Assembly: GCA_037039685.1 (NCBI GenBank)
Contig: JAWNGF010000007.1
Coordinates: 1,178,001-1,242,000, forward strand
Direction: 5' to 3'
From: Ceratobasidium sp. AG-K
Taxonomy: Eukaryota; Basidiomycota; Agaricomycetes; Cantharellales; Ceratobasidiaceae
DNA length: 64,000 nucleotides
The translations under genes and the position numbers were made by a program. The notes under the pieces are model-generated. The model did no database searches. It was given only the letters and a program-made list of their open reading frames with translations, and was not told where the DNA came from. The stretch's first letter is position 1. Every line of letters starts with the position of its first letter. Below, piece by piece: positions 22,971 through 34,945 of the stretch.

Positions 22971-25900
22971 ATGGCTTGCACATTGACATATGTTCCCGAC
23001 TCCGACGAGGAGCAACAGACCAATCGTGGCCGCAATTCTAACGGTAAGTGTTTGTCTATGCAAGACAACGAACTTGCTTACCAAGCTTCCCCGAAGTCAA
23101 ATCGAATGGTGGGCACATGAAGCGCGCACGATCCAAGAGCCCGTCCACACAATCGAGTAAGTGGCCACGACACACCTACTGTGCGACATCCGCTGACCCC
23201 GCCACTTATAGCCAAACGAAAGAAGACAAATGCCAGCGCCAGCGCCAACGCCAAAGACACGGCAGGAACTCAGGGCGCATCAAAGAAGTCAAAGACCAAT
23301 CCCCCACTCACATTGGAGGCCCAGGCAGCTAAGAATGCTGTGGCACGACTTTCGACCATTGAGCGACGAAAGGCTGCTCCAGCAAAAGAGGAGCTAGGTA
23401 AGCTATTTTGGCCACAAACCGCGTGTGTACTGACCTGCATTCAAGCCGCATCAATCGAGCGAATCAAGAAAAGCACTTCCAGCGCATATGCCACGTTCAA
23501 ATTGCCAAAGCTCGTCAAGCCAAAGGTCAAAGGCAAGAAATATACGGCACATGCATTTGTATGCAAAAGGTCAGTCCCTATCGTAACACAAGCATCCTTC
23601 TATATTAATCGTGTACTTAGTTGCCGCAAGCGGGTCACAAGACCAATTGGTGACTCCAGCACTTCGTCCCTGCTCAAACACCAAGTGCAATGCGAGCTCC
23701 GCAAGCATCAGGGCCTCCTGACCGAGTATGGAATCACCGGCAGCAGTGCACCACCCACCAACTACGAGGTCCGTGAATACACTGCTCTTTGGGTTTGCAA
23801 GGACGGCTGATCATTTGGGACGATTGACGATCGATATGTGAGTCAACCACCTTAAAATCACGCATTACTGACCAGCCTCTTAGCTCCATAAGCTTATGTC
23901 CCGCAAGGTGGTTAAGATGCTCCCACATTGCAAGACCCTCGTGAGAGACATAATCACACTTTACCGGATGACTCAAAGGGCGATCAAGACAATGCTTTCC
24001 GTATGTCGTTAACTCAGGTCAAACACCGCTTTGCTTACATTTGTCCGGCATATCCTAGGATGTTGTGGGTGCTTTACACATTGCGCTCGACCTGTGCCAG
24101 GCTGCCAACGGGCATGATTACTTGGGCATTGTGGTTTTTTATCCTTTCGTCAAGGACAACTTGCTCCAAATGGAACGCTTTGTCCTCGAGTGTCTTAAGT
24201 ACGTGTATCGGCAAATTTTATCGCCGTTCGCCGATTGACGTTCATTCTGTAGCTTTGCTGGTAAGCATACTGGAGTTGCCCTAGCAAACACTGTTTATCA
24301 GGTGTTACACCATTTTGACATACACGATCGGGTGAGTTCAAACCCAAAGACGTTGTGCAGACGGCTGAAAGCAAGTGCCAGGTATGGGGCGTTGTATGTG
24401 ACAACGCCTCAAATAATGGCGATATGATGAATCGCTTCAAGAAATTCAAAATGAAGCGACTTACCGGCCCGGTGGCACGTGTACATTGCGTCCCCCATAT
24501 ACTCAATTTGACCTCCAAGGTACGTATTTCAGCGATGTCTGGGCGTTTGACAAACGGCCACCAGATGCTCTTCCCTGCCGTACTCGTCGCCTTTCCCTTG
24601 TCTACTGGCTGTTTTCTTCCACTGACCCACGCATTATCCAACATTAGGCAATCGCGGCACCCTTTGTGCGCAAGCGTGCCAAAGCTGAGGCCACAGCTGA
24701 TAAGGAAGCGGACACACAGGGCGACACCCTCTCTGGATCGGACAAAGAAGACAACAACAACAACAAAGCCGGGGCTGCTGATGATCCCGACTTCGACTTC
24801 ACCGCCAAGGTAAGTTCAACACGCCTAGTTTATTTGTAGCTGATGTGTTTACATGTTGAATAGGACAAGACGGGCAAAGACAATGGTACAGCCCCTTCAC
24901 GTACACTTGACAAGGGTGACAACAGTGACGAGAGCGACAACAACGACGACCTTGCGGATGTCTATGTGCCCAACATGACCGCGGGTTCCCATGACGAGAA
25001 GGAACTTAAGGGCGCACTAAAAGCGCTTTACAAGGTGAGTCTCAGTCTCTGATTTTTGTCGCCACACTGCTGACACAATTTGCAGATTGCATGGCTCGCC
25101 CGCAAACTATGGTTCTCCCCCGTTTTAGGGATGCGTTCCAGGACGAATGCGCCGGGCTGGGTCTCTCAACACCACACAACATCCCACGCAACGTCTCTCC
25201 ATGCTGGAATTCAACAGCAATGATGATCAAGGAGGCGACGCGTCTTGAAGCAGGAATGTAAGTAACGCTTGCTGATGGCAATATCTCCTTTTCACTCACA
25301 AACACCCCTAGCCTTGCGTTTCAGAAATCTGGCGAGGTTCCCACCAAGAAGCGACCGTCGAAGGAAGAGTTAAAAGCAATGAAACTCTTGCTTCGACTAC
25401 TACAGGTAAGCTCATCTTGCTGCACGACCTAATATTCTTTGCTGATATGTCCAATCACATAGCCACTTACAACGCTCACCGAAATTCTCTCGAGGGCGAA
25501 TGTTCCCATGCTTGCCGACACGCTTGTCCACTACAACAGCCTCAACCACAAGTACTCCAACATGGCTGAAGATGAAACCTTGCCGCTATGGGCGCGGCAA
25601 GCAGCCAATCGTGCTCGGCTTAAATTAAATAAGTACTATGCGATCTCCGATTTGTCGCATTTGTACCGTCTGGCAATTTGTAAGTCACCTTGCTCATCTC
25701 CGGTGTGGGCTAACCCAAAGCTATTTGTTTAGTGCTACATCCCTTGAATCGACAGGCGTACCTCCTATGACTTGATTGGAAAACCGAGTGGATCAAGGAG
25801 GCGAGTGGCATTGCAGTCAAGTATTGGACCAAATACTATAAGCCCAACAACTATGCCAATGGTGACGATATGTCCTCGCAGTCACAGTTTGGGTACTCGG

Positions 25901-26614
25901 TTAGTGCTGAACCAGCTCATCTCGTTTCTTTTCGGTTTTACAGTCGTTTGCGGACAATATTTACGGGTCCCTTGCCAACAAGAACGATAAACCTGTCGAT
26001 CCGGTTACGGATTCATTACAGGTAACTATTTGAACACCATTTCTGGTTATGATACTGAAATTCCTATACAGGCAAACCTACACTCGAACGGACAAAAGGC
26101 AGGCGTGTCAAGCCTGTCAACCCACTCGCGTGGTGGTACGCACAACGCCTTGCAGGCGACAAACACTACGGCCTCACACAGATGGCTCTAGATGTCCTGG
26201 GAGCCCCAGGTACGTGTCCAGTGTGTTGACCACATCTTCTAGTTGCTGACAGGCGGTTTAGCTACAAGCGTAGAAGTTGAACGGGCCTTTTTGTTTGTTA
26301 GCAACCTGGTTAGCAAGCGCCGGCACAACATGTCAGCGTACACAGTCCAGTCGACGGCATCGTTGGGTGCGTACTCCCGGGCGAACCTGGTGCCTCCTGG
26401 AACCCTGGCTAAAGCGCACCACCGTGCTTGTGAAAAGGCACAAGCTACGGCTCGTGCAAAAGCGGCAAAGGCACAGATGCAGGCCGCTGAAGTGGAGGCG
26501 GAGGCGATTGCTGCTGGTGCAGAGTCGGAGGAGGAAACGGAAGACGGAGAGATGGATGATGATGATGTATTGGATGCATCCTCCAATATCAATGTTGATG
26601 ACCTCAAAGACTAG
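22971..26614 (+). pseudogene. hAT transposase, many introns, one in-frame stop
   Basis: The gene probably starts at ATG 22971 (MACTLTYVPDSDEEQ) and ends at 26614, with more than ten short introns (donors GTAAGT/GTAAGC/GTGAGT). In order there is a basic tail (KRKKTNAS), a BED zinc finger split by an intron (FVCK...CRKRV...HQVQCELRKH), and an RNase H-fold core with ANGHDYLGIVVFY, VVCDNASNNGDMM and HCVPHILNLTSK. An acidic linker, RQAYL...WIKEASG, and a C-terminal hAT dimerisation domain (SVEVERAFLFVSNLVSKRRH) follow. A TGA at 23808-23810 sits in the exon after the BED finger where CGA would fit, so this copy is probably dead. Exact exon borders need transcript data. Confidence 0.8.
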
Positions 26615-26759
26615 GTACTGAGTAATGTTATTGTCACAGGGTTTATTCTTTACTCTCTCATTGTTTGGTTTGTTTGTATTCTAGATAGATTCTCAATATA
26701 CTATGCTTTCTAATCCTTATACGGACTGTCTTGAGCTTCAAGAACACAAGTTTGAGGTC

Positions 26760-27130
26760 ACTGGGATGTTGTTGGCCATGGAAACTCAGTGCAAGTCCTC
26801 ACATGGGCTGCACGTTCTATTGTTTGGGAACCCCTGGCAGTACAAAATTGCCAGCTTGTGAACCATGAACCAGAGTACCAGGAACCCGTGTACCGCAAAC
26901 TCATGTACCGATGTGGCTGAGCTACCCAGGAACCCCGGCCCACGGATCCGTGAGCCCGCAGGACTCGCAAGACCCATGTAACACAAGAGACCCATGGATT
27001 TGCGGGACCACGGGCCAACCACGGGACTGGCTCCTGCTGTGGCTGTGCTGCCCGGGACACAGGACGGTCTCAGGAGAGAGTCAGTTCCCAGGATCCCTGT
27101 CCACAGGTACGGATCCTTGTGACTGACCCA
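26760..27130. repeat. Right subterminal GGGACC-rich zone of hAT
   Basis: Degenerate GGGACC/CCAGGAACCC words like those at 20814-21380, running up to the right 13-bp terminus. Confidence 0.5.
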
Positions 27131-27151
27131 TATGCCATCTCTAGTTGAGAC

Positions 27152-28831
27152 GCCTTTTGGTTCCATCCTCATTGATAAGGGAAAGTTCAAATTGTGCCAA
27201 TTCTGTCTTGATTTTGGGTTTGAGTCCTTCCTTGAATTGGTTGATAAGGGCTTTTTCTCCCCAATTCACATCAACCATGTGAAAGCGGAATTCTGTCGCG
27301 TAATTTGCTACTGAGTTGACCTGCTTGCTTTTCCAAATATCAGCCTCCGCCTTGGCCTTCTTGTTAGGGTCGCTAAATTGTTCCATGAAGTGTGACTTGA
27401 ATGCTTCCCATGACGTTAGGTTTTGGTCTGGAATTCCGTTGTTCATAGATTGGAGAAACACTTGTGCCCAGTGTGTAGTGGACCTGTATCTGATTTGAAA
27501 TTCGCTAATGCTTCTCTAATTTGTTCTTGTCCCAAACTGTATTGGTTACCCAACCTGACAAAGTAGCTTTCCATTTGGGTGATGAACATTTCTGCTCCTT
27601 CTCCTTTCTTCCTGTTGAAAGCTTCTGGTCTAGTTACTTTGGGGCGCCTAGTTCCCCTTCAGTTGTCGGAATTTTCTGTGAGTTGACGCAACCTTTGTCC
27701 CAGTTTGTCAATTCTGGTAGATTCTGCTTCTGGATGGGGAGGTGATACAGCATGTAGGGATCCTTTGTCCATCTGCTTGTGCATGTTGTTGATTGCCTCT
27801 TGCATGGTGTTAATTTGTTTGATTGCAATCCTTCCGTCTCCTCTTAGTCCTTCCAGTCCTTGGGTGACTGCTTTGTTCCAGGCTAGCTGTGCCTGCCTCA
27901 TGGTGTTAAGATCTTCCTGCACGTTGATTACCAGTCCTTGTGTGTTTGTGACTTTGTTTCATAAGCGGATTACGTCTTGTCCAACCAGGAAACTGTTATG
28001 TTCACTTTTTTGCGCAGCATTAAGGATGTCCGTGAGGGTTCCTTGGAGGTTGTTGAGGGAGTCGTTGAAAATCCGTTGGTTGTTAGCCAACACTTGAGTG
28101 GATTGTTCTAGCCCGTTAAGTCTTCTATCGATTGTTATCCTCATTCCATCGATGATCCTTAAGAGTGCATTGTGTCTTCCAAGGTGAAGATCATCAAGGT
28201 CGTCAAGATTGCTAATCACGGTTCTACTGGTAGAACTAGAACTCGAGCTGGGAATCCCAGGAGTGCCTTGGTCTTTGGTTGCTGACGGCTGCTGGGAATA
28301 TCCTTGTGGTACATATGGTGGTGCTGGGTTAACTGGTGTCACAGCTTGAGAGCTTATTGGGATTGGACCAGCATTGGTGATAGTTCCCCCAATCTGGGGT
28401 ACTTGAGGAGCATGGGAAATGTGTGGTGTGGGTGGTGGTCTGATAGGAACAAGAGATACGCCTCCGTGGGCTTCCGGTTGGGGGGAGAAAAACTGTCTTC
28501 TGGATCCTATAGGCCATAGTGGATGTGAGGGACCTGGGCTTGCATTAGAAATTGGGATTTGAATTGTGACGGGTGTGGGATCATTGGTAATATCCCCTGG
28601 TTCCCTAGTAACAATGGTAGGTTCTTCCTGAATGATTGAAACGTTCCCAGTGTTGAATGTTCCAGGCATTGATGCTTGGCTTTGAGGGCGAGACCTTGCT
28701 GGTCCGCCGGCCTGTGCTTGTGCAATATCTTGTTCGTTGAGGGAACTTGTAGGTCTTGAAGCCCTACTTGGTCCTCTCCTTATTGATAATGGTGTTGCAA
28801 GGTGCAATCCCGCGTCCTCCTGAATGGACAT
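27152..28831 (-). pseudogene. Gag fragment of gypsy-A second copy
   Basis: Closely similar to gag of the 8100-15292 element, from the ATG at 28831 (MSIQEDAG) through the Pro/Gln-rich part to KSHFMEQFSDP. The zinc knuckle is missing because the gene is truncated at 27144-27152. The N-terminal ORF (28831-27959) is intact where the other copy has TGA 14548. Further along it breaks into frame-shifted pieces. Confidence 0.85.
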
Positions 28832-28853
28832 GATTGTTAAGCTTGTTTTGTAA

Positions 28854-29310
28854 TGTCGTAAGCTTCTTCTTAATCGCTATGAGACTAGCTGTGAGGGAGA
28901 GTGGACGGCACTAACACCTAAGTGACCTCTTGTACCACAACGCACTTAAGTGTCTGTAGGCTCTAAAGGGTAGGGGTGGTTCTAAGTGTCACTCAAAAGG
29001 GATGTTTTGACAAGACAAAACAAGCTGGGGTTACCAGGCTTGTTGGTCCTCTATATATATTCCAAAAGAGGCTGAGTCATACAAAACGCAGCCACATGAG
29101 TCATAACAGTCAACCAGTCAGGAGTGTCCATGTGAGTCATGCTGTATGAACAAACATGACTCATACAAAAGCACAGCCGCATTACACAACCTAACAGAAC
29201 AACCACAAGAACGTGGCAACGCGGCAAACAAAAAAGGAAACGCAACACAAAGAGAGAAACAGGCGGGCAAGTCCACAGGCAAGTCCAATGGAGGGAGCTG
29301 GCTCACGACA
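28854..29310 (-). repeat. 5' LTR of gypsy-A second copy (457 bp)
   Basis: TGTCGTAAGCTTC...GGCTCACGACA. Directly inside it lies the same self-priming motif as in the full element (plus strand AGCTTGTTTTGTAA at 28840-28853). Confidence 0.88.
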
Positions 29311-29605
29311 CTGAATGGCATAACCCTGTATTCATAGAGTCCTTCCTTGGTTCTGAACACTGTTTTCCATTGGTTGCTCTCATTGATTCAAATGTTATTG
29401 AAGCCTTGCCATAAGTCCAATTTTGAGAAGATTTTGGCATCCTTCAATTTTTCCAGCAGGTCCTCCTGTAGTGGTAGAGGGAATTGATCAGGTATAGTGA
29501 CTCTATTGACTCCTCTGAGGTCAACTACCAATCACAAAAGTTCCTCTGGTGTCATAGGTTCTGTGTTTTCATCTTGGTGCTTCTTGACAAAGAATGCTGG
29601 CAAAG
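29311..29605 (-). pseudogene. Gypsy-B1 RT fragment
   Basis: Minus-strand fragment of reverse transcriptase corresponding to 38345-38636 of gypsy-B2. It is separated from protease by the solo LTR insertion at 29611-30528 and truncated at 29311 by the gypsy-A LTR. Confidence 0.8.
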
Positions 29606-29610
29606 CAATG

Positions 29611-30528
29611 TGTTGTGACCCAAGGCCCCTCCATAGACTCTGTCTCATGGCTGCTGTCTTACGTCTCCTTTGTTTATGCTTCTCTTTGTCCCATCTTCCT
29701 TTGTTCTTGTTTCCTTTGTTGTTTTGCAGCATTAAGCTGCTTCCTTTCTCTTTTGTCTTATGACTTCCTTTCTTGGCAAGTCATGTTCCTTTATAGGACA
29801 TGACTCATAGAGCTCTCTGATAGGTTAAGTTTGTATGACTTGTTTCTTGGCATGAGTATGACTCATGTCTTTTTCTGAATATATAATGAGGCAACAACAA
29901 GCATGGTATCCCCATCTTGTTTTGCCTTGTCATTTCCCCAACAAACAGTCCCCCACTGGGTTTCCCTCAGGGTTACCTTGGATCCTCAGGTCTTAGTGCC
30001 ATTCACAGTCTACAGTTCACAGCTCTTTGGGTGCCAAGTCTCCCTAAGTCTTGACTTGGGCACACTGTCCCAACTTGGGTCAATTAGGTGTATAAAAGGT
30101 TAAGGGGTTTGACTTAGATACGTCTTAGAACCCAAGGAGTGGTGATAGTAAGGAGGAATTGATTGATCAAGTCCTAGTGGAGAGGAGGTCAAGCCTTGTC
30201 GTTAACTGGCTTGACCTCTGGGTTTATATGCATGAGGGATCAGTGCCACGTCATCATCTATCAGTGTGAGAAAGCCAAGTACAACCAATGATAAGTGAGA
30301 TAAGAAGTATGACTCAACATTCTGGAAGTTCCAGAAGCAACACCAATATCAAGTGAAAAGACAAATATGTCACATGATACAAGTTAGGCGCCAGAAGACA
30401 TTTGTACCAAAAAAGGAAAGTGTTTGGAAAAAAAGATATATAAAATCAGAATAAAATGTCTGAGCTTAGTCAGCTCATGACACACACACAGTTACAGTCA
30501 GCAACCAGTATAGTGTTGGGTTGTGACA
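29611..30528 (+). repeat. Solo LTR of gypsy-B family, carrying a nested LTR
   Basis: Starts TGTTGTGACCC and ends GGGTTGTGACA. The target duplication is CAATG (29606-29610 and 30529-30533) within gypsy-B1 pol. Without the nested gypsy-C LTR and its duplication it is 496 bp, exactly the length of both gypsy-B2 LTRs. Confidence 0.92.
30066..30482 (-). repeat. Solo LTR of gypsy-C nested in a gypsy-B LTR
   Basis: 417 bp, TGTCCCAACTTGG...CTCATGACA. A perfect target duplication CACAC (30061-30065 and 30483-30487) lies inside the host LTR. Confidence 0.92.
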
Positions 30529-30533
30529 CAATG

Positions 30534-32861
30534 GGTGATTTGCTTGGTAAAATCTTGCCTGCCACTGTTTCCTCCTCTATGTGCTTCCTCAGGACTTGTG
30601 TTTCCATTGGAGAAAGTGGATAAGTTTGTGCCAGTTTAGGTAGTTCTGCATCTGGCCCAAAATTAATTTTGCAATCCCATTCCCTGTGTGGGGGTAGTTC
30701 CTTGAAAATTTCCTGGCTGAAAACTATCTTGAAGTCTTGGAATTCTTCTGGCATTTCTGTTAGATGCACTGCTTTTGTCATGAAGGCTTCTTTCTGCCAG
30801 GAAATTTCCTTTGATTCCCAGTTTCTTTCAGGGTAGGCTTCCAACAACAATGTCATCCCTAGAATTAAAGGGGATTCTCCAGTTGGCATGACATAGCATC
30901 TTGGTATGAAGCTTTTTCCCAAGACTTAGAAGGTGAGATGGACGTTGTACTGGATGACTGATGGTAGCTTTTTTCTGTTGATTCCTATGACCTCCCTGGC
31001 TTTACGTAATTCAACAAGGGGAATGGCATTTTTTTGGCAGAAGGTGATATCAATAAAGTTTATTGTTGATCTGGAATCAATAAGTGGGGGAGTGGGATCC
31101 ATGGTTCCCTTGACCTGAGTTAAGACAAGTGGTGATTCATTTGTTGCTCTATAGTACATTTGTTTCCTCAAGATCAAGGGTGTCTGGGTAGCATCTGACA
31201 TGGAGACAGATCACCCTAGGCTTTTCCTGACTCCTTTTTGCTGTTGCTAGTTTCATCCAGGTCTCCTGTCTGGGCCTTCTCCTTCCCTTTGGCTGATGGA
31301 ATGTCTTGGTCTTTCCATCCATTCTTGCATTGTCATACAAAGTGGTGTTTTGATCTGCAGTTAATGCAGGCTCCTGACAGTGATGTTCCTTGGTTTCTCC
31401 AGGGACTAGATTTGTTTTTTTGCCTTGAGTACTTCTGCTTTGACTAGTTTGCCCTTTATTGCTTTGTCCAGTTTGGTTGCTTCCTTGACACCCATATCCT
31501 CTGATGTATGTGGATTTGTACACTTGTTTTGTTTTAAGGATTTGATCCACCTTGATGGTTGCTATTACAAGTCCTTCAAAGCTAAGGTTTCGAATGTTGT
31601 TGTTCATCAGGGATAGGGCATCTAGTTCTGCTAGTAATTCTGGGGCTAGCCTTTGTTTGAAGGCTTCCTTGTATGCTGCATCTCCAATGTTGGTAAGGGC
31701 CTTGTGGCTTCTGAATTCCATGACATAGGAAGTAAGAGCAGTGTCAATATGCCCCTTCATCTGGGTTGTCATGAGCTTCCTGGAGGCCTGTGCCTTTGCT
31801 ATTGGATCACTGAAATTGAGGCAGAAGTATTCCTTCATATTTTGCCTAGAGTAAATTGCATCTGTGTTGCTGGTGTAGGTGGGGTTATTGTTGATTTGCT
31901 CAAGGTGATTGAATGCCCATGCTTTTGCTTCCTTGTGTTCCAAGTTGCTGGGAAAGGTAGTAATCTTCTTCTGATTGTTATTGAAGACCTTTGTGTGAAT
32001 GTTGAAGTATGTTTCCATGAATGTGATGAAGCAATCAGCTTCTGTTCCTCTCTTCCCATTGTATGCATGTGGTTTCTTGACAATTGTCAATCAATCCCTG
32101 CTTTCTGGGATATCATTTGCTATGTCTGCATATACGCTGAAGTGTTTGCTGTGAGTTGTGTTGGGCTTCTCCTCTTCCTCCTCTTCCTTTGCAGGGGTTT
32201 GTCCTTTTTGCCTGATTGTTTTTGTGGATCCTCCAGACCCTGCTTCTCCTGTCCAGACACTTACTTTGTCAGACTCTGGGTACTTGTATCCTTCAATGGG
32301 GAAGGTTGTTGTCTTTCTTGGGGTTTCTAGGGGAGGTGCCATAATCCTGGAGGTTCTAGTGGTTGTGGATTCTTTGCCATGTGTGCATTGTTCAGTGTGT
32401 TCTTCTTCCTTTGGTTCTAGCATCCCTGCAATACCAGTTGGGACATTTAGGATTTGATCTATCCCTGCATTTTGTGCTTGGATGTTGCTTTTTGCAGCTC
32501 CTGTTTCTTGAAGGCAATACACCCCTGTTTGTAAGGTTCAAACATCTTCTCCTGTTTCCCTCATGTCATGTTGGATTTGAAGAAAAGATGCATCAAGTAT
32601 GTGTACTAAGTGGGCCATGGGATGGTTGAAGCCTTCTTGCATCTGATACAGTGGTGTAACAGTTTCCTGAGCTACTGGGATGCCTACAACCTGTTTTAGT
32701 GTCTTGTCTTTGATTTGTCCTAGCCCTGATCCTTCTAGATCTGCCATAGTGAGTTCAGGAAGGTTTATTGAGCCCATAGGTGGAGTTGCTATTGGATTGA
32801 GTCTTGTAGTTCATTCTCTTGGTCTTAAGGGATTGGTCCATCTGTCCTTGGGCTGAGCCAT
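30534..32861 (-). pseudogene. Gypsy-B1 gag and protease
   Basis: Gag starts at ATG 32861 (MAQPKDRWTNPLRPRE). The core carries TIVKKPHAYNGKRGTEAD and FSDPIAKAQASRKL, and the CCHC knuckle (CINCRSKHHF...C, near 31320-31375) lies in a different frame from the preceding ORF, so there is a frameshift. Protease follows with PLIDSRSTINF, where the expected Gly of DSG reads Arg, and the fragment ends in IVFSQEIFKELPPHREWDCKI before RT. TGA codons sit at 32091, at about 32538 and inside the knuckle (31333), plus a TAA at 30926. Confidence 0.78.
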
Positions 32862-33101
32862 TCAGGGTGGGTCCCTTCTTGATTCTTGCAAAGTCATGGA
32901 TTTGCCTTTGTAATACTATTCTTTGGATGAACCTGACATCAAGTCAATATTGATTGCCAAAAAAATAAGGTTTAAAAATCTGATGTGGTGTCTGAGTGTA
33001 TGGGAAGGCAACAGCTAGTGGTCACCCAAGTTGCCATAAGACCTTTGAGGGCACTATGATGACACTTGACTGTTTGCTTATGGAATTATCTTGTTTTGCA
33101 A

Positions 33102-33327
33102 TGTTGCAACCCAACACTATGATGATTGCTGACTGTAACTATATGTGCACAAGTCGAGACTGAGAGAGCCTTGGCACCCAAAGAGCTGTGAACTGTAGAC
33201 TGTGAACAGTGCTGAGGCCTGAGGATCCAAGCTCACCCTGAGGGAAACCCAGTGAGGAACTGTTTGTTGGGGAGAGTGACAAGGCAAAACAAGATGGGGA
33301 TACCATGCATGTTGTCACCTCATTATA
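33102..33327 (-). repeat. Partial 5' LTR of gypsy-B1
   Basis: TGTTGCAACCC... to CCTCATTATA, cut at the mariner insertion. The rest of the LTR does not resume beyond the mariner. Confidence 0.8.
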
Positions 33328-33624
33328 CAGTGCTGCAAAAAATCAATCACAAAAACCATACATGGGTGGAGTTGGCCAAATAGAAAGGCACATATAAGCT
33401 TACATAAGCTCAGGGTATAGCTGTGGCTACCCATGCTTCCTTGCTACATCTGTGTGGCAGTTAGGTCTTGTTTGGTCTTGTGGCTGTGGAGATATGCAAA
33501 CTTTGGCAAAACAGTTTTTGCAATCAATTGTTTGCAGGCTTGGCACTGATGTCATGTTACATCATTATGACCTCAGATGACATCATGGTGACCTCATTGA
33601 TGATGTCAGTGGCACCCCCAGTTG

Positions 33625-33632
33625 TATATATA
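33625..33632 (+). promoter_or_regulatory. TATA box of mariner transposase
   Basis: TATATATA about 52 bp before the chosen ATG at 33684. Confidence 0.5.
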
Positions 33633-33683
33633 CCACCCTGCTCACCACCCAGGACTGCAGCACCCCTCCAGCTCTTGTCCTTC

Positions 33684-34703
33684 ATGCCTAAGGCCATTTC
33701 CCCCTCCAAGCTTGTTTCTGTACTTGCTAAGCTTGATGCTGGCCTCTGTCATGCTGAAATCTCTAGGACTACTGGAGTTAGTGAGGGACACATCTCTAAA
33801 CTGTGCAATATACACTGTCCCAACCTTCCTTGCAAACCCCCAGGCCATCCTCTCAAAGTCACCCCTGCTACAGCTCGCCACCTGGTTTGCTCTGTCACCA
33901 ATGGCCACTCTGCTGCTGCTTCCTCTGTGGCTAGGACATACAGGACAGCTGAGGGGCACACCCTTAGCCATGAAACTGTCTGCCAGACACTCAAGGATGG
34001 TGGTTTAGAGGCCAAGAAGAAGGTTACAAAGCCCAAACTCCCTAAACATATCCACAACGCTTGACTATCCTTTGCTCATGCCCACTGCCACTGGACTGTC
34101 AAGGACTGGAAAGGGGTCATGTGGTCAGATGAGACCAAAATCAACCACCTAGGGTCAGATGGCCAACAATGGGTGTGGATTAGGCCAGGCCAGGAGCTTA
34201 GTGATGCAGCTATCCAGCCCACAGCTCACTCAGGTGGAGGGTCTATTCAGATTTGGGGCTGTTTTTGTTGGGATGGGCCTGGCTATGCTACCAAGATTGA
34301 AGACACAGTTACCAAGGAGGTCTATGTGGAGATTTTGGAGGATGAGTTGATGCAGACTTTGGAGTATTATGGGAAGGAGGTGGAAGACATTATCTTCCAA
34401 CAGGACAATGCTCCTGCTCACAAGTCCAAATTGGCAACAAATTGGCTAGCTGACAATGGTTTTGAGGTCATGGAATGGCCTTCCAACTCCCCAGATCTCA
34501 ATCTAATTGAAAACTTATGGGGCATCATCAAAAGGAGGCTGGGGGAGCATGAACATCCTCCAAGGGGGGTTTTGGAGCTGTGGGAAAGGTTTCAGGTGGA
34601 GTGGGAGAAGGTGGAGCCAGAGCTGTGTCAGAATCTGATCAGCACCATGCCTAATAGGATGAGGGAGGTGATCAAGGCTAAGGGGGGGTCCATTAACTAC
34701 TGA
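33684..34703 (+). pseudogene. Tc1-family transposase (DD34E), one nonsense codon
   Basis: Cuts and pastes the element. From ATG 33684 (MPKAISPSKLVSVLAKLDAG) the protein has an N-terminal paired-type HTH region (GLCHAEISRTTGVSEGHISK) and a second HTH. The DDE core has WSDETKI, QQDNAPAHKS and SPDLNLIENLWG. There are 34 residues between the second Asp and the Glu, the DD34E spacing of Tc1 elements. The frame is continuous to TAA 34703 except for TGA 34062-34064, between HNA and LSFAHAH, where Tc1 relatives often carry Arg; a CGA-to-TGA change fits. All catalytic residues remain, so this single codon is the only visible defect. Confidence 0.88.
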
Positions 34704-34945
34704 TTTTGTCTGACTTTGTTATCCATGTATGCCTTGCAAACAATTGATTGCAAAAGCCTTTTTGCCAGATGTTGCATTTCTCCCCAACCACAGATCCAAA
34801 CAAGGCCAAACATGACTCATTTGGTAGCCAAAAAGCACAGTGACCTTGCATATGGCAACTGGCTGATATAATCCAACACATCATCCCCCAGCTGGCCTGC
34901 ACTACCTGCACATGGTTTTTGTGATTGATTTTTTGCAGCACTGTA

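Larger units (their letters stand above)
20801..27143. mobile_element. hAT DNA transposon (6.3 kb)
   Basis: The termini TAGAGATGGCATA (20801-20813) and TATGCCATCTCTA (27131-27143) are perfect 13-bp inverted repeats of the hAT type. Both subterminal zones are crowded with GGGACC/GGTCCC-like words. A multi-intron transposase gene lies inside on the plus strand. No 8-bp target duplication is seen: the left flank is gypsy-C integrase and the right flank is gypsy-A gag. A later rearrangement at one end is therefore likely. Confidence 0.7.
27144..29310 (-). mobile_element. Gypsy-A second copy, 5' part only
   Basis: A 5' LTR plus most of gag of the gypsy-A family, transcribed leftward and cut off where the hAT begins. 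All of pol and the 3' LTR are missing. The LTR at its right abuts gypsy-B1 reverse transcriptase sequence. Confidence 0.85.
29311..33327 (-). mobile_element. Gypsy-B1: truncated gypsy-B copy
   Basis: Holds a partial 5' LTR (33102-33327), self-priming site, gag, protease and the first part of RT, transcribed leftward. It is cut by gypsy-A's LTR at 29310 and by the mariner at 33328. A solo gypsy-B LTR with another LTR nested inside sits within its pol. Confidence 0.82.
33328..34943 (+). mobile_element. Tc1/mariner transposon (1616 bp)
   Basis: Perfect 31-bp terminal inverted repeats starting CAGTGCTGCAAAAAATCAAT, flanked by TA on both sides (33326-33327, 34944-34945). Inverted similarity continues to inner motifs (TGCAATCAATTGTTTGCA near 33517-33536 and its complement near 34735-34754), giving arms of about 210 bp. 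Contains one transposase gene. Integrity of the ends suggests recent activity. Confidence 0.92.

Noticed and set aside
20793..27151. 8-bp target duplication for the hAT
   Set aside because: The 8-mers next to the 13-bp ends match at only 3 of 8 positions; shifting the ends by a few bases did not improve it.
31653..32330. Plus-strand ORF of 225 codons
   Set aside because: Antisense shadow of gypsy-B1 gag; hydrophobic run-on translation without domains.
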